Origin: Mycobacterium kiyosense
Lineage (GTDB): Bacteria > Actinomycetota > Actinomycetes > Mycobacteriales > Mycobacteriaceae
Length of the DNA stretch: 64,000 bases
Direction of reading: 5' to 3'
Assembly: GCA_021654635.1 (NCBI GenBank)
Contig: AP025179.1
Span: 3,038,001-3,102,000 of the forward strand
A model generated the notes under the pieces. That model had not been told where the DNA came from, searched no databases, and saw only the letters and a list, made by a program, of their open reading frames with translations. A program made the position numbers and the translations under genes. Of the stretch, positions 33,361 through 42,090 are shown piece after piece; position 1 is the first letter of the stretch; every line of letters starts with the position of its first letter.

Positions 33361-34611
33361 TCAGTCCGCCGGTATCACGATGATGGTCGCCGTGCTGGCG
33401 ACTTCTTCACCGGCTGCCGCGGCGCCGGTGGCGCCGGCAGCGCCGTTGCTGACGGTGCGCACGGTGGCGCCGGCCAGCGCGCGCCCGGCCAGGCTGGCCA
33501 TGGCCATCTCCCCGAACAGCCCCCCTTCGGCCGCCGCGGGGACGGCGGCGAGAGCCTCCGGAGTCGCACCCGGCAGCACCGAGGCCATCGTCCGCAGCAC
33601 CGGCGCGGCCGTCACCCAGCCTCGCGGCACCGACAGCGACCCGACCAGGGTGGATTGCCCCAGGGACGCGGTGGCCCCGCCCGGCGCGACGGACGCGACG
33701 TAGCCTCCGCGCAGCGGCGACAGGCCGGCGATCGGCTTCCCGCCGCTGTTCAGCAGGGTGGCCACCCCCGGCGCGTTCTGCGACAGGCCGAGGATCTGCA
33801 GGCTGAACAGCCACCAACCGCCACCCAGCACGAACGGAATGATCGGACTGTAGGCACCGGTTATGGCGGCAAAGAAGGGTCGGATAGCTGCGGCGAACGG
33901 GTAGATGCCTTCGACGACGTTGCCCACCGGCGTCGTCGCCGCCGGAGCGGCGGATGTCGTCGCCAGGCTCTGCAGCATGGACGGGAACAGGTTGACCAGC
34001 TGCGTCAGCTGCGACTGGACGTCGGTGGCGGCCGCGCTGCCGGCAGCCTGGCCGACGGCCGCCGCTTGATCGGCCGCCCCGCCCGGGGCGGTGGTTTCCG
34101 GCGGCGCGGTGAAGGGCGTCAATACGGTTGCAGCCGCCGAGGATGCCGCGTAGGCGTACATGGCCGCGGCGTCCTGCGCCCACATTTCCGCATACTGGGC
34201 TTCCGTGGCGGCGATCGCGGCCGTGTTCTGTCCCAGCAGATTGGTCGCAATCAACGTCATCAACAGCGCCCGGTTGGCTTCGATCACCGGCGGCGGCACC
34301 GTTGCGGCGAAGGCGGCCTCGTAGGCCCCGGCCGCGAGCTTGGCCTGGGCAGCGGTTTGCTCTGCTCCGGTTGCGGTCGCGGTCATCCAGGCCACATAGG
34401 GAATGGCGGCGGCGGCCATCGATGCCGCGGCCGGACCGTGCCAGGTTCCCACCGTCATACCGTCGATCGCCGCGCCGTAGGACGCCGCCGTGGCATGCAA
34501 CTCCGCGGCCAGCGCGTCCCCGGCCGCGCCCGCGGCCAGCATCGGTCCGGATCCCGCCCCCGTATACATTCGTCCAGAATTGACTTCTGGCGGCAGCGCC
34601 CCGAAGTCCAT
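33361..34611 (-). CDS. PPE protein, SVP type
   Basis: A 416-residue PPE protein: [16 protein letters not shown] at the N-terminus, a WxG motif in GTWHGPAAA, and the SVP motif GSLSVPRGW near residue 325. The C-terminal part is rich in alanine and glycine and ends [13 protein letters not shown]. The start overlaps no other gene; the stop is 16 bases before the next PPE start, so the two are co-transcribed. It lies between the two PPE genes that carry the MgtC-like tail and lacks that tail itself. Confidence 0.92.
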   Translation of the reverse strand: MDFGALPPEVNSGRMYTGAGSGPMLAAGAAGDALAAELHATAASYGAAIDGMTVGTWHGPAAASMAAAAIPYVAWMTATATGAEQTAAQAKLAAGAYEAAFAATVPPPVIEANRALLMTLIATNLLGQNTAAIAATEAQYAEMWAQDAAAMYAYAASSAAATVLTPFTAPPETTAPGGAADQAAAVGQAAGSAAATDVQSQLTQLVNLFPSMLQSLATTSAAPAATTPVGNVVEGIYPFAAAIRPFFAAITGAYSPIIPFVLGGGWWLFSLQILGLSQNAPGVATLLNSGGKPIAGLSPLRGGYVASVAPGGATASLGQSTLVGSLSVPRGWVTAAPVLRTMASVLPGATPEALAAVPAAAEGGLFGEMAMASLAGRALAGATVRTVSNGAAGATGAAAAGEEVASTATIIVIPAD

Positions 34612-35070
34612 CTAGAATCCCCTCCGCTCCTTCGGTGCCAGCCATCGTAATCACGGCTTTCCCGGTCGCGGGCCGAACTTGCGAGTCTCATATAAGACTC
34701 ACCAAGTACCCCTATATCGCGCCGCGGGATTCCACGCGTGGCGTCGGCCGGTGCAATGGCTCGCGCCGAAGCTGGCGGACGTCTGCTGGTCAGGATTGCA
34801 TTCCCCGGGTGCGCCCCCGGCTCGGGCGCTGTGATCCCGGGCGTCCGTCGTCGTTACCCGATGAGCTGCCGCCGGAGCCGGTTCACCTACCGCGCGCCGC
34901 CGACGTACTCGTGCCGCTGCACGGCGTTCGCCGGAAGTCGCAATTAATGCGGGCCAGAAATGACGGCAGCGCCGCGAGCAAAGCGTCACGCCTTCGATAG
35001 TTGATCTGGGCAACAATGTTTGGCAGAAATATCTGCACGCAGCGACATCTCTACCAGCGGTGGTAAAGGG
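34612..35070. other. 459-bp intergenic region with promoter-like repeat and gene debris
   Basis: This gap separates the PPE gene at 33361-34611 from the DUF732 gene upstream. It contains the inverted repeat GAGTCTCATATAAGACTC (34683-34700), about 75 bp before the PPE start; part of it is shared with the PPE leader at 57.5 kb. At 34987-35045 it holds a copy of the 3' end of a DUF732 gene. No intact gene was found in the rest. Confidence 0.6.
34987..35036 (-). pseudogene. Fragment of a duplicated DUF732 gene (3' end)
   Basis: On the minus strand this reads ADISAKHCCPDQLSKA followed by TGA. The intact neighbour at 35071-35412 ends AVISAKYYCPHQLSKA with TAA. The match includes the conserved YCP-type cysteine and the identical LSKA terminus. 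No upstream DUF732 sequence accompanies it. It is a leftover of a tandem duplication or deletion. Confidence 0.75.
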
Positions 35071-35412
35071 TTACGCCTTGGACAGTTGATGTGGGCAATA
35101 GTATTTAGCAGAAATGACCGCAAATTCGGCCGCGGCGTCCAGGGTGAAGCCGGGGTTGCGCGTCTTCACATCGTGGATGAGTTCGAATCCCGATTCGCCG
35201 TTGTCCAAACAGGTGCACACCGCTTTGGCGGACGTGATTACTTGCGCGGGGCTGGAGTAACCGATATCGGCGGTGCGCAGGGCGGCAAGGAAACCGGCGT
35301 CATCGGTAGCCGGGGTGTCGTTGGTGATCGATTCGTCGCCCGGCTCGCCTTCCGCCGGTGCGGCAGAGCCGATCATGACGCAGGTGGCGATCACCGCCAG
35401 CAGCTTTCGCAA
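35071..35412 (-). CDS. Secreted DUF732 protein
   Basis: A 113-residue protein with a signal peptide (RKLLAVIATCVMIGSAAPAEG) and a DUF732 domain: DAGFLAALRTADIGYSSPAQVITSAKAVCTCL ... FAVISAKYYCPHQL. The TTG at 35412 has GGAGGT just upstream. It follows a PPE gene with the MgtC-like tail after 58 bp, repeating the arrangement at 31588-33344. Function unknown. Confidence 0.86.
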   Translation of the reverse strand: MRKLLAVIATCVMIGSAAPAEGEPGDESITNDTPATDDAGFLAALRTADIGYSSPAQVITSAKAVCTCLDNGESGFELIHDVKTRNPGFTLDAAAEFAVISAKYYCPHQLSKA

Positions 35413-35470
35413 GAGTACCTCCCTGAAAAAGTCGCCGACGATTCGGCGGTTTCACGAAATAGGTTGCAAA

Positions 35471-36868
35471 CTAACCGGATTGCGCATCTGCTGGCACGAC
35501 TTTCGGCGTGCTCTTGGTGAGATGCACCGCGTGCACGCCCGGCCTCTTGGCCAGCTGCACGAGTAGAGCGTCCAGCCCTTCCTGGTCAACCGTGTGGTGC
35601 TGGACGCTCTCGGGCCGCTCGGAGATCTGGGCGACCATGCGCTTCAACATCTCTGGTGACTTGAGGTCTTTGAGGTCTTTGACCGGTGTGATCCGGCCCC
35701 GGGCGCCGGACACGGCCGAGGGAGCCCCGGCCCCGAAAGCACTTCCGGCCATGCCGGCCAACGACATTGAACTCAGCAGACCGCCCCGGCCCAGTTCGGC
35801 TGCCGGCACCGCCTCGGGCCCGGCGGCCGACAAGGCGGCGGCGACAGTGCGAATGGCCGGCGTGTTGGCTGTCCAGCTCGGCGGCACGGTCAACGATCCC
35901 ACCAGGGTGCCCCGGCCGAAATTGGCAGTGGGACTTGGTGTTACCGCACTGGTCAGCCAGCCGCGTCCCCAGTGCGGGGTAAGGCCACCGCCCAATGCGT
36001 CCTTGGGTAGCTCACCGAAGCTGGATATCGACTTGGGGCCGAACTTGAGGAACTGCGATGCCGGAAAGTTGACCAGCAATCCGATGTCGTTGAACTGCGT
36101 GGTGAAGCCCAGCGGAACCTTCACCGCCGAATACAGCGTGGTGAACGTCGTTGCGCCACTGGAACCGAACAGGCCGTTGAGCAATCCGTTGATGGTTGCG
36201 GTGTAGTCGGTGCTCAGGTTCGCCCCCACCTGGAGTAGTTGCGTCAACGGGGTGCTCGCGGACAGGATCGACTGGGTCGCGGCGCCAACCGAGTTGCTCA
36301 GCGTCTGCCCAGCCGAAAGTGCCTGGTCGACCAGCCCCCCGACGTTGACGATCTGGGGCGGTTCGGTGAACGGCGTGATGTCGGTCGCGGCCGCCGAAGA
36401 GGCGGCGTAGCCGTCCATCGCCACCGCGTCCTGGGCCCACATCTCGCCGTACTGGGCCTCGGTCGCGGCGATCGCGGCGGTGTTCTGGCCGAACAGGTTC
36501 GTGGCCACCAGCGTCGCCAAGTAACTGCGGTTGGCGGCGATCTGCGACGGTGGCACGTGCCCGGCGAAGGCGGCCTCGTAAGCCGATGCCGCGGCAACGG
36601 CCTGCTCGGCCGCCTGCGCCGCCTGTGCTGCCGTGCTGCTCATCCAGGCGACGTAAGGCGTGGCGGCGGCGGCCATGGCGAGCGACGACGGCCCCACCCA
36701 GGGTCCACTGGTCAGGCCGGCGATCACCGACGAATAGGACATGGCGGTGGCCTGTAATTCGGCGGCCAGGCCGTTCCAGGCCGCCGCGGCGGCCAGCATC
36801 GGTCCGGATCCCGGTCCGCTGTAGATCCGGCCGGAATTGATCTCGGGCGGAAATGCTGCGTAGAACAC
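35471..36868 (-). CDS. PPE protein, SVP type, with MgtC-like C-terminal motif
   Basis: A 465-residue PPE protein starting at GTG 36868 ([20 protein letters not shown]). The WxG motif is GPWVGPSS and the SVP-type motif is GSLTVPPSW. After the usual PPE body the tail has a duplicated unit: LKRMVAQISERPESVQHHTV and LDALLVQLAKRPGVHAVHLT. The second repeat matches the MgtC C-terminus, and the layout is the same as in the PPE at 31947-33344. The two genes are therefore paralogues by a block duplication that includes the following DUF732 gene. Confidence 0.92.
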   Translation of the reverse strand: MFYAAFPPEINSGRIYSGPGSGPMLAAAAAWNGLAAELQATAMSYSSVIAGLTSGPWVGPSSLAMAAAATPYVAWMSSTAAQAAQAAEQAVAAASAYEAAFAGHVPPSQIAANRSYLATLVATNLFGQNTAAIAATEAQYGEMWAQDAVAMDGYAASSAAATDITPFTEPPQIVNVGGLVDQALSAGQTLSNSVGAATQSILSASTPLTQLLQVGANLSTDYTATINGLLNGLFGSSGATTFTTLYSAVKVPLGFTTQFNDIGLLVNFPASQFLKFGPKSISSFGELPKDALGGGLTPHWGRGWLTSAVTPSPTANFGRGTLVGSLTVPPSWTANTPAIRTVAAALSAAGPEAVPAAELGRGGLLSSMSLAGMAGSAFGAGAPSAVSGARGRITPVKDLKDLKSPEMLKRMVAQISERPESVQHHTVDQEGLDALLVQLAKRPGVHAVHLTKSTPKVVPADAQSG

Positions 36869-36903
36869 TGTTACCCCCTAGCTGGGTTCGCGTGCGTCAT
36901 GGG

Positions 36904-38208
36904 TCAGTCCTCCAGCGGTGGGAGCACGAAGATCATGGCGGCGGCCGGGTCGGCTTCGGCGACCACGCCCCCGAGTGACGTTGCGACGGCGGCGCTGCCG
37001 CTACTGCCGCCCACGGTGGCCCCGAGTGCGCGCCCGGCCAGTCCCGACAGCGCCATCTGCCCGAACATGCCGGCCTCGGCGCTCGACGCGGCCGCAGGAG
37101 CCGCGGCCAGGTTCGTCGACAGGGTCGCGGCGAGGGTGCGGAAGGCCGGGGCGGCCGTGGTCCAGCTCTGCGGCACCGATAGCCCACTCACCATGGCGGC
37201 GCGGCCCATCGACGCGGAGGCGACGCTGCCCACCGAACCGGCGGCGCTCACATGCGGCGTCAGGGGCTGAGCGATCGGCGCCAAAGCGCCGCTGATGGGC
37301 TGGACGGGGGTCAGGAAGGACTGCAGTCCCTGTCCGTTCTGGGCGTACGCGTAGACCTGTCCGAACGACAGGAACGGCCCTCCGGGAACAGAACTCAAGC
37401 CCTGCAGCGAGTAGGAGCCGGTGAGGACGCTGAGCATCGAGTTCCAGTTCGCCACGTCTGTCGCCAGGGCCGGCGGCAACGACACCGAGGTCAGCTGGGG
37501 TAGGGCGAGCCCGGACAGCAACGAAGTCGACCCGGTCGTGGGCGCCGCCTGAAGCGTTGTCGCCATGCCCTGCAACGCATGCGGGATCGAAGCGATCAAT
37601 TGGGACAGCTCGTTGCCGACGGTCGCAGCGGACTGGCTGCCGCTGACCTGCGAGACCGCCGCCGCTTGCGCGGCCGTGCCCGTTTCGGCGGTGGTCTGCG
37701 GTGGATCGGTGAACGACGTCAAACGCGTTGCCACTGACGATGATCCGGCGTAGGCGTACATCGCCGCGGCATCCTGAGCCCACATCTCGGCGTAGTGGGC
37801 TTCGGTCGTGGCGATCGCCGGTGTGTTCTGGCCCAGGATATTGGTGGCGACGAGCATCAGCAGCAACGTCCGGTTGGCCGAGATCACCGGCGGCGGAACC
37901 GTTGCCACGAACGCGGTTTCGTATGCGGCTGCAGCCGCCTTGGCCTGCGCACCGGCCTCGTCGGCGCGGGCGGCGGTGGCCGAAAGCCACGACACGTAAG
38001 GGCCGGCCGCCGCGGCCATCGACATCGCGCTGGGTCCCTGCCACGTTACGGCCACCAGGCCTTCGACCGTGGACATGAAAGCGGCTGCGGTGGAATGCAA
38101 TTCGCTGGCCAGATCGTCCCACGCCGCCGCGGCGGCCAACATCGGCCCCGCGCCCGGACCGGTGTACATGCGCCCGGAATTGATCTCCGGTGGTAGCGCC
38201 CCGTAATC
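36904..38208 (-). CDS. PPE protein, SVP type
   Basis: A 434-residue PPE protein. The start is placed at GTG 38208 ([20 protein letters not shown]), with GAGGGG about 10 bases upstream; ATG 38220 is the alternative and would add four residues. It has the WxG motif in VTWQGPSAM and the SVP motif SGLSVPQSW. The C-terminus ends [14 protein letters not shown]. It is the first gene of the run that ends with mgtC. A 7-4-7 palindrome lies about 190 bp upstream. Confidence 0.9.
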   Translation of the reverse strand, partial: DYGALPPEINSGRMYTGPGAGPMLAAAAAWDDLASELHSTAAAFMSTVEGLVAVTWQGPSAMSMAAAAGPYVSWLSATAARADEAGAQAKAAAAAYETAFVATVPPPVISANRTLLLMLVATNILGQNTPAIATTEAHYAEMWAQDAAAMYAYAGSSSVATRLTSFTDPPQTTAETGTAAQAAAVSQVSGSQSAATVGNELSQLIASIPHALQGMATTLQAAPTTGSTSLLSGLALPQLTSVSLPPALATDVANWNSMLSVLTGSYSLQGLSSVPGGPFLSFGQVYAYAQNGQGLQSFLTPVQPISGALAPIAQPLTPHVSAAGSVGSVASASMGRAAMVSGLSVPQSWTTAAPAFRTLAATLSTNLAAAPAAASSAEAGMFGQMALSGLAGRALGATVGGSSGSAAVATSLGGVVAEADPAAAMIFVLPPLED

Positions 38209-38701
38209 CACGCCTATCATCCCCTCACCCCTGACGGTGGTCATCGAGCTCGCCTCGGTCCATTCATGCGCTCTGCGCACCGGAACGCTTCGTTCTTGCG
38301 TTCCGTTGCTTATGCGAATTCGACGACTTCGGTTTTCGGTTCTGCTGCAGCGTCGGTCCCGCGTGCATGAAAAACATGGGATTTCCCGGCTGCTGCGAGC
38401 TATCTTCGGAAGAAGATATTTTCGGCTGGTTCCCGCTGAGTAATGGGAATGTAAACAAGAGTTTTTGTGCAGTTGGTTTTCAGTTATCACGCCGGGAGGC
38501 ACGCAGCTGAATATCGTCAGCGCTGGTCAACGGCATATTGCTCCTGGCGCAACCGGTCAAATCTGATTTGTCGCACACAAACGACATAATGGTGTGAATC
38601 ACTGAATTAATTACAGCCTGAATTCTCATTCGGCGTCAAAGAAATAATTGGCCGAATGTGTGGACGGTGGAGTTCAGGAAAAACGCTGCGCGTGCGCCGT
38701 C
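38209..38701. other. 493-bp AT-richer leader region
   Basis: This region is visibly lower in GC than its surroundings and probably contains the promoter of the PPE-DUF732-mgtC run. It holds the perfect inverted repeat TATCTTCGGAAGAAGATA (38401-38418). I looked for the Mg2+ riboswitch (M-box) known upstream of the M. tuberculosis mgtC operon and did not recognise its conserved core. No convincing gene was found. Confidence 0.6.
38401..38418. promoter_or_regulatory. 18-bp perfect inverted repeat (7-4-7)
   Basis: TATCTTC-GGAA-GAAGATA lies in the AT-rich region 193 bp upstream of the PPE gene starting at 38208. It has the same geometry as the palindrome at 38882-38899 but a different sequence. 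It is a candidate operator for the run of genes ending in mgtC. Confidence 0.5.
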
Positions 38702-38869
38702 TCAGGTGGAGCCGGCATCGTCGGACCTTCGTCGCTTGCCCAGGGTCACGCGTGCTGCCGCCCGCAGGCGGGGCTCTCGGCCCGGTTGGATGCAAGCCGG
38801 CACTCGGGTTGCCGGCCTCGGGATCGCCGCATCGAAATCGACACCGCCGTGTTCGCAGCTGCGTGCCAT
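38702..38869 (-). CDS. Small hypothetical protein, 55 residues
   Basis: The ATG at 38869 has a near-ideal ribosome site (AAGGAGGG, 5-6 bases away). The product starts [20 protein letters not shown] and ends [14 protein letters not shown]; it is basic at the C-terminus, with two cysteines and no membrane segment. I recognise no family. A perfect palindrome sits directly upstream, overlapping the start of the ribosome site by one base, and a GC hairpin followed by T5 occurs just after the stop. These signals suggest a real, regulated small gene, but coding is not proven. Confidence 0.5.
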   Translation of the reverse strand: MARSCEHGGVDFDAAIPRPATRVPACIQPGREPRLRAAARVTLGKRRRSDDAGST

Positions 38870-38881
38870 GACGTCCCTCCT

Positions 38882-38899
38882 TACGTTAGGGATAACGTA
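38882..38899. promoter_or_regulatory. 18-bp perfect inverted repeat (7-4-7) before the small ORF
   Basis: TACGTTA-GGGA-TAACGTA ends 13 bases before the ATG of the 55-residue ORF and touches its ribosome site. It could be a repressor operator or an RNA hairpin masking the ribosome site. Its position makes it the strongest regulatory signal in the PPE cluster. Confidence 0.6.
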
Positions 38900-39063
38900 C
38901 GCAATCTGCGCGGACGAGGTCGTCTCAGGAGCTGCCAGATGGCTGTCTCGTCTCTGAAAGTCGGCTGTGAGCCCTGACTGTGGCCGCTCAACGGGTGTCA
39001 GGGGCGCGCAAGTCGCCGTTGCACAGGCCGCGCGGATCCACAGGTCGCGTACCGGCCGCTCGA

Positions 39064-40294
39064 TCAGCCCGCCGCGGGCGGGCGCGGCATGATCGTCAGC
39101 TTGAACCCGTAGCGGGGCCCGTTGCCATAGTGCCGCGGCGCACCGGCGGTCATGACGCCCGGCACGCCCGGAGTGCCCGGGGCGCCGGGTGCCGCCGCGG
39201 CAGGTGCCGCCCCGAGCTCTCCGCCGCCCACCAGCGGGGTGGCGTTGCTTTCGACCACCTCGACGGCCGAAGCCCAGCTCGGTGGCACCGACAGCCGGCC
39301 GACCAGGGTGGCCTGGTCGCCTGCCGCCACCGCGGTGCCCGTACCCGCTGGCGGGAAGGTCGCGCCGGTCCACGAGGCATCGCCGGGGCCGGCGGCGCTC
39401 AGCGGTATGGCCGCGCCCGCCTCCGGGCCGCCCGCAGCCAGCGAGTCGAAGTCGGACATCGCCCCGGTGATCGCGGGCATGATCTGTCCGGGAGCGGTGT
39501 AACCCGCCGAGACGAAGCCGTTCACCAAGGTGGAGTTGAGGAAGATGCCGTAGGGGTTTCCGTCGTTGCCGTCCAGGAAGTTCAGGATGTCGGCGAGCAG
39601 GCCCGACTGGGGAACCGCATCCAGCGGCGAAGCCGGCGCCGCCAGGCTGTGCACGGTCGCGGACACCGCCGACGTCAGCTGCGACCATTCGCTCTGGATG
39701 GGACTGCTCGCGCCCGTCCCCAGAGCCTGGGAGACAGCAGAAGACTGTTCGGCCAGCCCGGCCGAGTCGGTGGTCGGGGTGGGTTCGGCGAACGGGGTCA
39801 GCGCGACCGCGTCGGCGGCGCTCGCCGCGTAGGCGTACATCGCGGTGGCATCCTGCGCCCACATCTGGGCGTACTCGGCTTCGGTCGCCGCGATGGCGGG
39901 CGCGTTGATGCCGAGGAAGTTGGTGGCCACCAACGCGACCAGCCGGACGCGGTTCGCCGTCACCACCGCCGGGGGGCACGGTGGCAGCGAACGCGGCGTC
40001 GTAGGAGGCCGCCGCCGCCGCGGCGGCCTGACCAGCGGTCTGGGCGGCCAGCGCGGCGGTCAGATCCAACCAGGCCAGATACGGCGCGACCGCTGCCGTC
40101 ATGGCCGTGGCGGCCGGGCCGCGCCAACCGTCGCTGACCAGCGTCGACGTCACCGACTCGTACGCTGCTGCCGCCGACTGCATCTCGTCGGCGACGGCAG
40201 CCCAGGCCTGCATGGCGGCCAGCATCGGCGCCGACCCGGGTCCGGTGTACATGCGCAGGGAATTCACTTCAGGTGGGAGTGCTCCGAAATCCAA
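39064..40294 (-). CDS. PPE protein, SVP type, with one frameshift
   Basis: Two frames join to one PPE protein of 409 residues if one G is removed from the plus-strand G6 run at 39971-39976. The TTG start at 40294 ([20 protein letters not shown]) has AAGGAGGT 6 bases upstream. The first frame runs to AAFAATVPP; the second continues [18 protein letters not shown] to the end. The WxG motif is DGWRGPAA and the SVP motif GRLSVPPSW. The segment [19 protein letters not shown] is shared with the next PPE gene, showing a tandem duplication. Sequencing error is likelier than inactivation. Confidence 0.82.
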
Positions 40295-40340
40295 TACCGG
40301 CACCTCCTTCAACCAACCGTCGCGGTTGCCTCCCCCCTCC

Positions 40341-41614
40341 TCACCCGGCGGCCGGCGGGCGCCCCATGATCGTCGGGCGGAATCCGTACCGCGGCGGATT
40401 GCCGAAGCTCTGCCCGGACATGCCACCAAGCGGCATGCCGGGCAGCCCAGGCATGCCCGCCTCGGGAGCTACGGTGCTGGTCCAGCCGCCGCCGGGGGCG
40501 GCAGCGCCGGCATGGTTGGCCACCGAGGTCGCCGCCGTCCAGGTCTGCGGCACCGACAACCGCCCGACCATCGCGGCCTGATTCGTCCCCGCGGCCACCA
40601 CCGCGGCCGGCGATGCGGCCGCCGTCGTCGCCCCAGGCTGGGCAGAGTCGCCGAACTGGCCGGCGTACCGGCCGGAATCCACGAGGCATTGCCCTCACCG
40701 GACCCCATCGGCGGCACCGCAGCGCCTTCCTGCGCGCCCAGCGCGACCGCGTTGATGTCGGCCATCGCGGCCCAGACGGCCGGGCCGACCACGGCCGGGC
40801 TGACGTATCCGGCCGAGACGAAGCCGTTGGACAGCGAGGAGTTCAGGAAAATGCCGTACGGGTTGCCGTCGTTGCCGTCCAGGAAATTCAGGATGCCCGC
40901 CAACAGCCCGCCCGGGTCCAGGCCGGCGGCGAGACTCGAGGGCGACAGCGCCGCGGCGGGTGAGGCAAGACCCTGCAGCGCGTCGGGTACCGACGACATC
41001 AGCTGCGGCAGCTCGGTCTGCACCAGCGTGCCGGCCGCATCGCCGGCCGCCTGGGTGACCGCCGCGGCCTGGTTGGCCTGCCCACTGGGATTGGTGGTCT
41101 GCGCCGGTTGGGTGAACTGTTGCAGCGTGGCTGCCGCCGCGGAGCTGACAGCGTAGCCGTACATCGCCGCCGCATCCTGGGCCCACATCTCGCCGTACGC
41201 GGCTTCGGTGGCCGCGATCGCCGGCGTGTTCTGACCGATCAGGTTGGTCGCCACCAGGACCGCCAGCTGCTCACGGTTGGCGGCGATTGCGGCCGGGGGC
41301 ACGGTCATGGCGTAGGCCGCTTCGTAGGCGCCGGCGGCCGCGACGGCCTGAGACGCGGCCTGCTCGGCTTGCAGACCGGTCAGGGTCATCCACGTCATAT
41401 ACGGTGTGACCGCGTCCTCCATCGAAGCCGACGCCGGCCCTCGCCAGCCGTCGCTGGTCAGCACCGAAATCACGGTTTCGTACGCGGCTGCCGCCGAACG
41501 CAACTCGGCGCCCACGCGATCCCAGGCCGCCGCAGCTGCCAGCAGTGGCGCCGAGCCCGCACCGGTGTACATGCGCAGCGAGTTCAGCTCTGGCGGTAAT
41601 GCCCCGAAATCCAC
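40341..41614 (-). CDS. PPE protein, SVP type, with one frameshift
   Basis: GTG at 41614 starts [20 protein letters not shown]. The first frame is good to PASSATLP; the rest ([15 protein letters not shown] ... GRLSVPQTW ... [20 protein letters not shown]) is in another frame. Adding one base at the plus-strand G3 run (40640-40642) gives 424 residues. It is a close paralogue of the preceding PPE. A 45-codon ORF with its own strong ribosome site ends 3 bases before this start. Confidence 0.82.
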
Positions 41615-41617
41615 TGC

Positions 41618-41755
41618 CTACACCCCCTCCACCGAGCGCGGTGCCAGCCGGACTGGGCGCGCATCGACCGCCATGACGAATTGCGTTGCCGCACAGCGGA
41701 CTCCAAATTGACGATGGGCTACTGCTAGCGATTCCTGTTGTCGCACAACAAACAT
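41618..41755 (-). CDS. Small upstream ORF (leader peptide candidate), 45 residues
   Basis: The ATG at 41755 is preceded by AAAAGGAG at 7 bases. The product begins MFVVRQQESLAVAHRQFGVR and ends APRSVEGV; the stop TAG is 3 bases before the GTG of the PPE gene. I recognise no family. The very close spacing suggests translational coupling or leader control of the PPE gene. Whether it is translated is unproven. Confidence 0.4.
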   Translation of the reverse strand: MFVVRQQESLAVAHRQFGVRCAATQFVMAVDARPVRLAPRSVEGV

Positions 41756-42090
41756 CGGGCTTCTCCTTTTCGGGATAGTCCGATCCGGCTACGGAATGCC
41801 GCTGTGCAGGTCTATGCGTGTGACTGGTTTCATGCAGGCGCCGCGACCGGATCGGGTGAATTGGCAACGATTTCCGCAGTCATCATCCGGCCAATGCGGC
41901 ATCACCTCCCGTCGCCGTTCGGGGCACACGGGAGCGCCGCCGTGATCGCGCAATCGGGGTGAGGTCACCCGGCGGAATCTGCCGGACGCGGCCACCCCTC
42001 TTGTCCTAAAACGAGTTCACACAGCGTAACTGGCTGAGGCGATAACGGCAGGTCGTAAGGGGTGTCCGCTCGAAAGCGGCCCAGCTGCGG
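41756..42090. other. 335-bp gap between ESX-5 and the PPE cluster
   Basis: This gap lies between the eccA5 stop and the small ORF before the PPE pair. Its eccA5 end has a UUCG hairpin (42066-42079). The remainder probably contains the promoter of the PPE pair, but no clear promoter was identified. No lipoprotein gene (lppT in M. tuberculosis, from memory) is present. Confidence 0.5.
42066..42079 (-). terminator. Putative terminator after eccA5
   Basis: On the minus strand CCGCU-UUCG-AGCGG forms a 5-bp stem with the very stable UUCG tetraloop, 11 bases after the eccA5 stop. No U tract follows. It marks the probable 3' end of the ESX-5 transcript. Confidence 0.5.

Noticed and set aside
38209..39063. 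M-box (Mg2+) riboswitch before the PPE-to-mgtC run
   Set aside because: The conserved blocks (for example GUUAGGUGAGGCUCC and GUGCUAAAGCUCUACG) were not found on either strand by eye; weak resemblance near 38700 was not enough.
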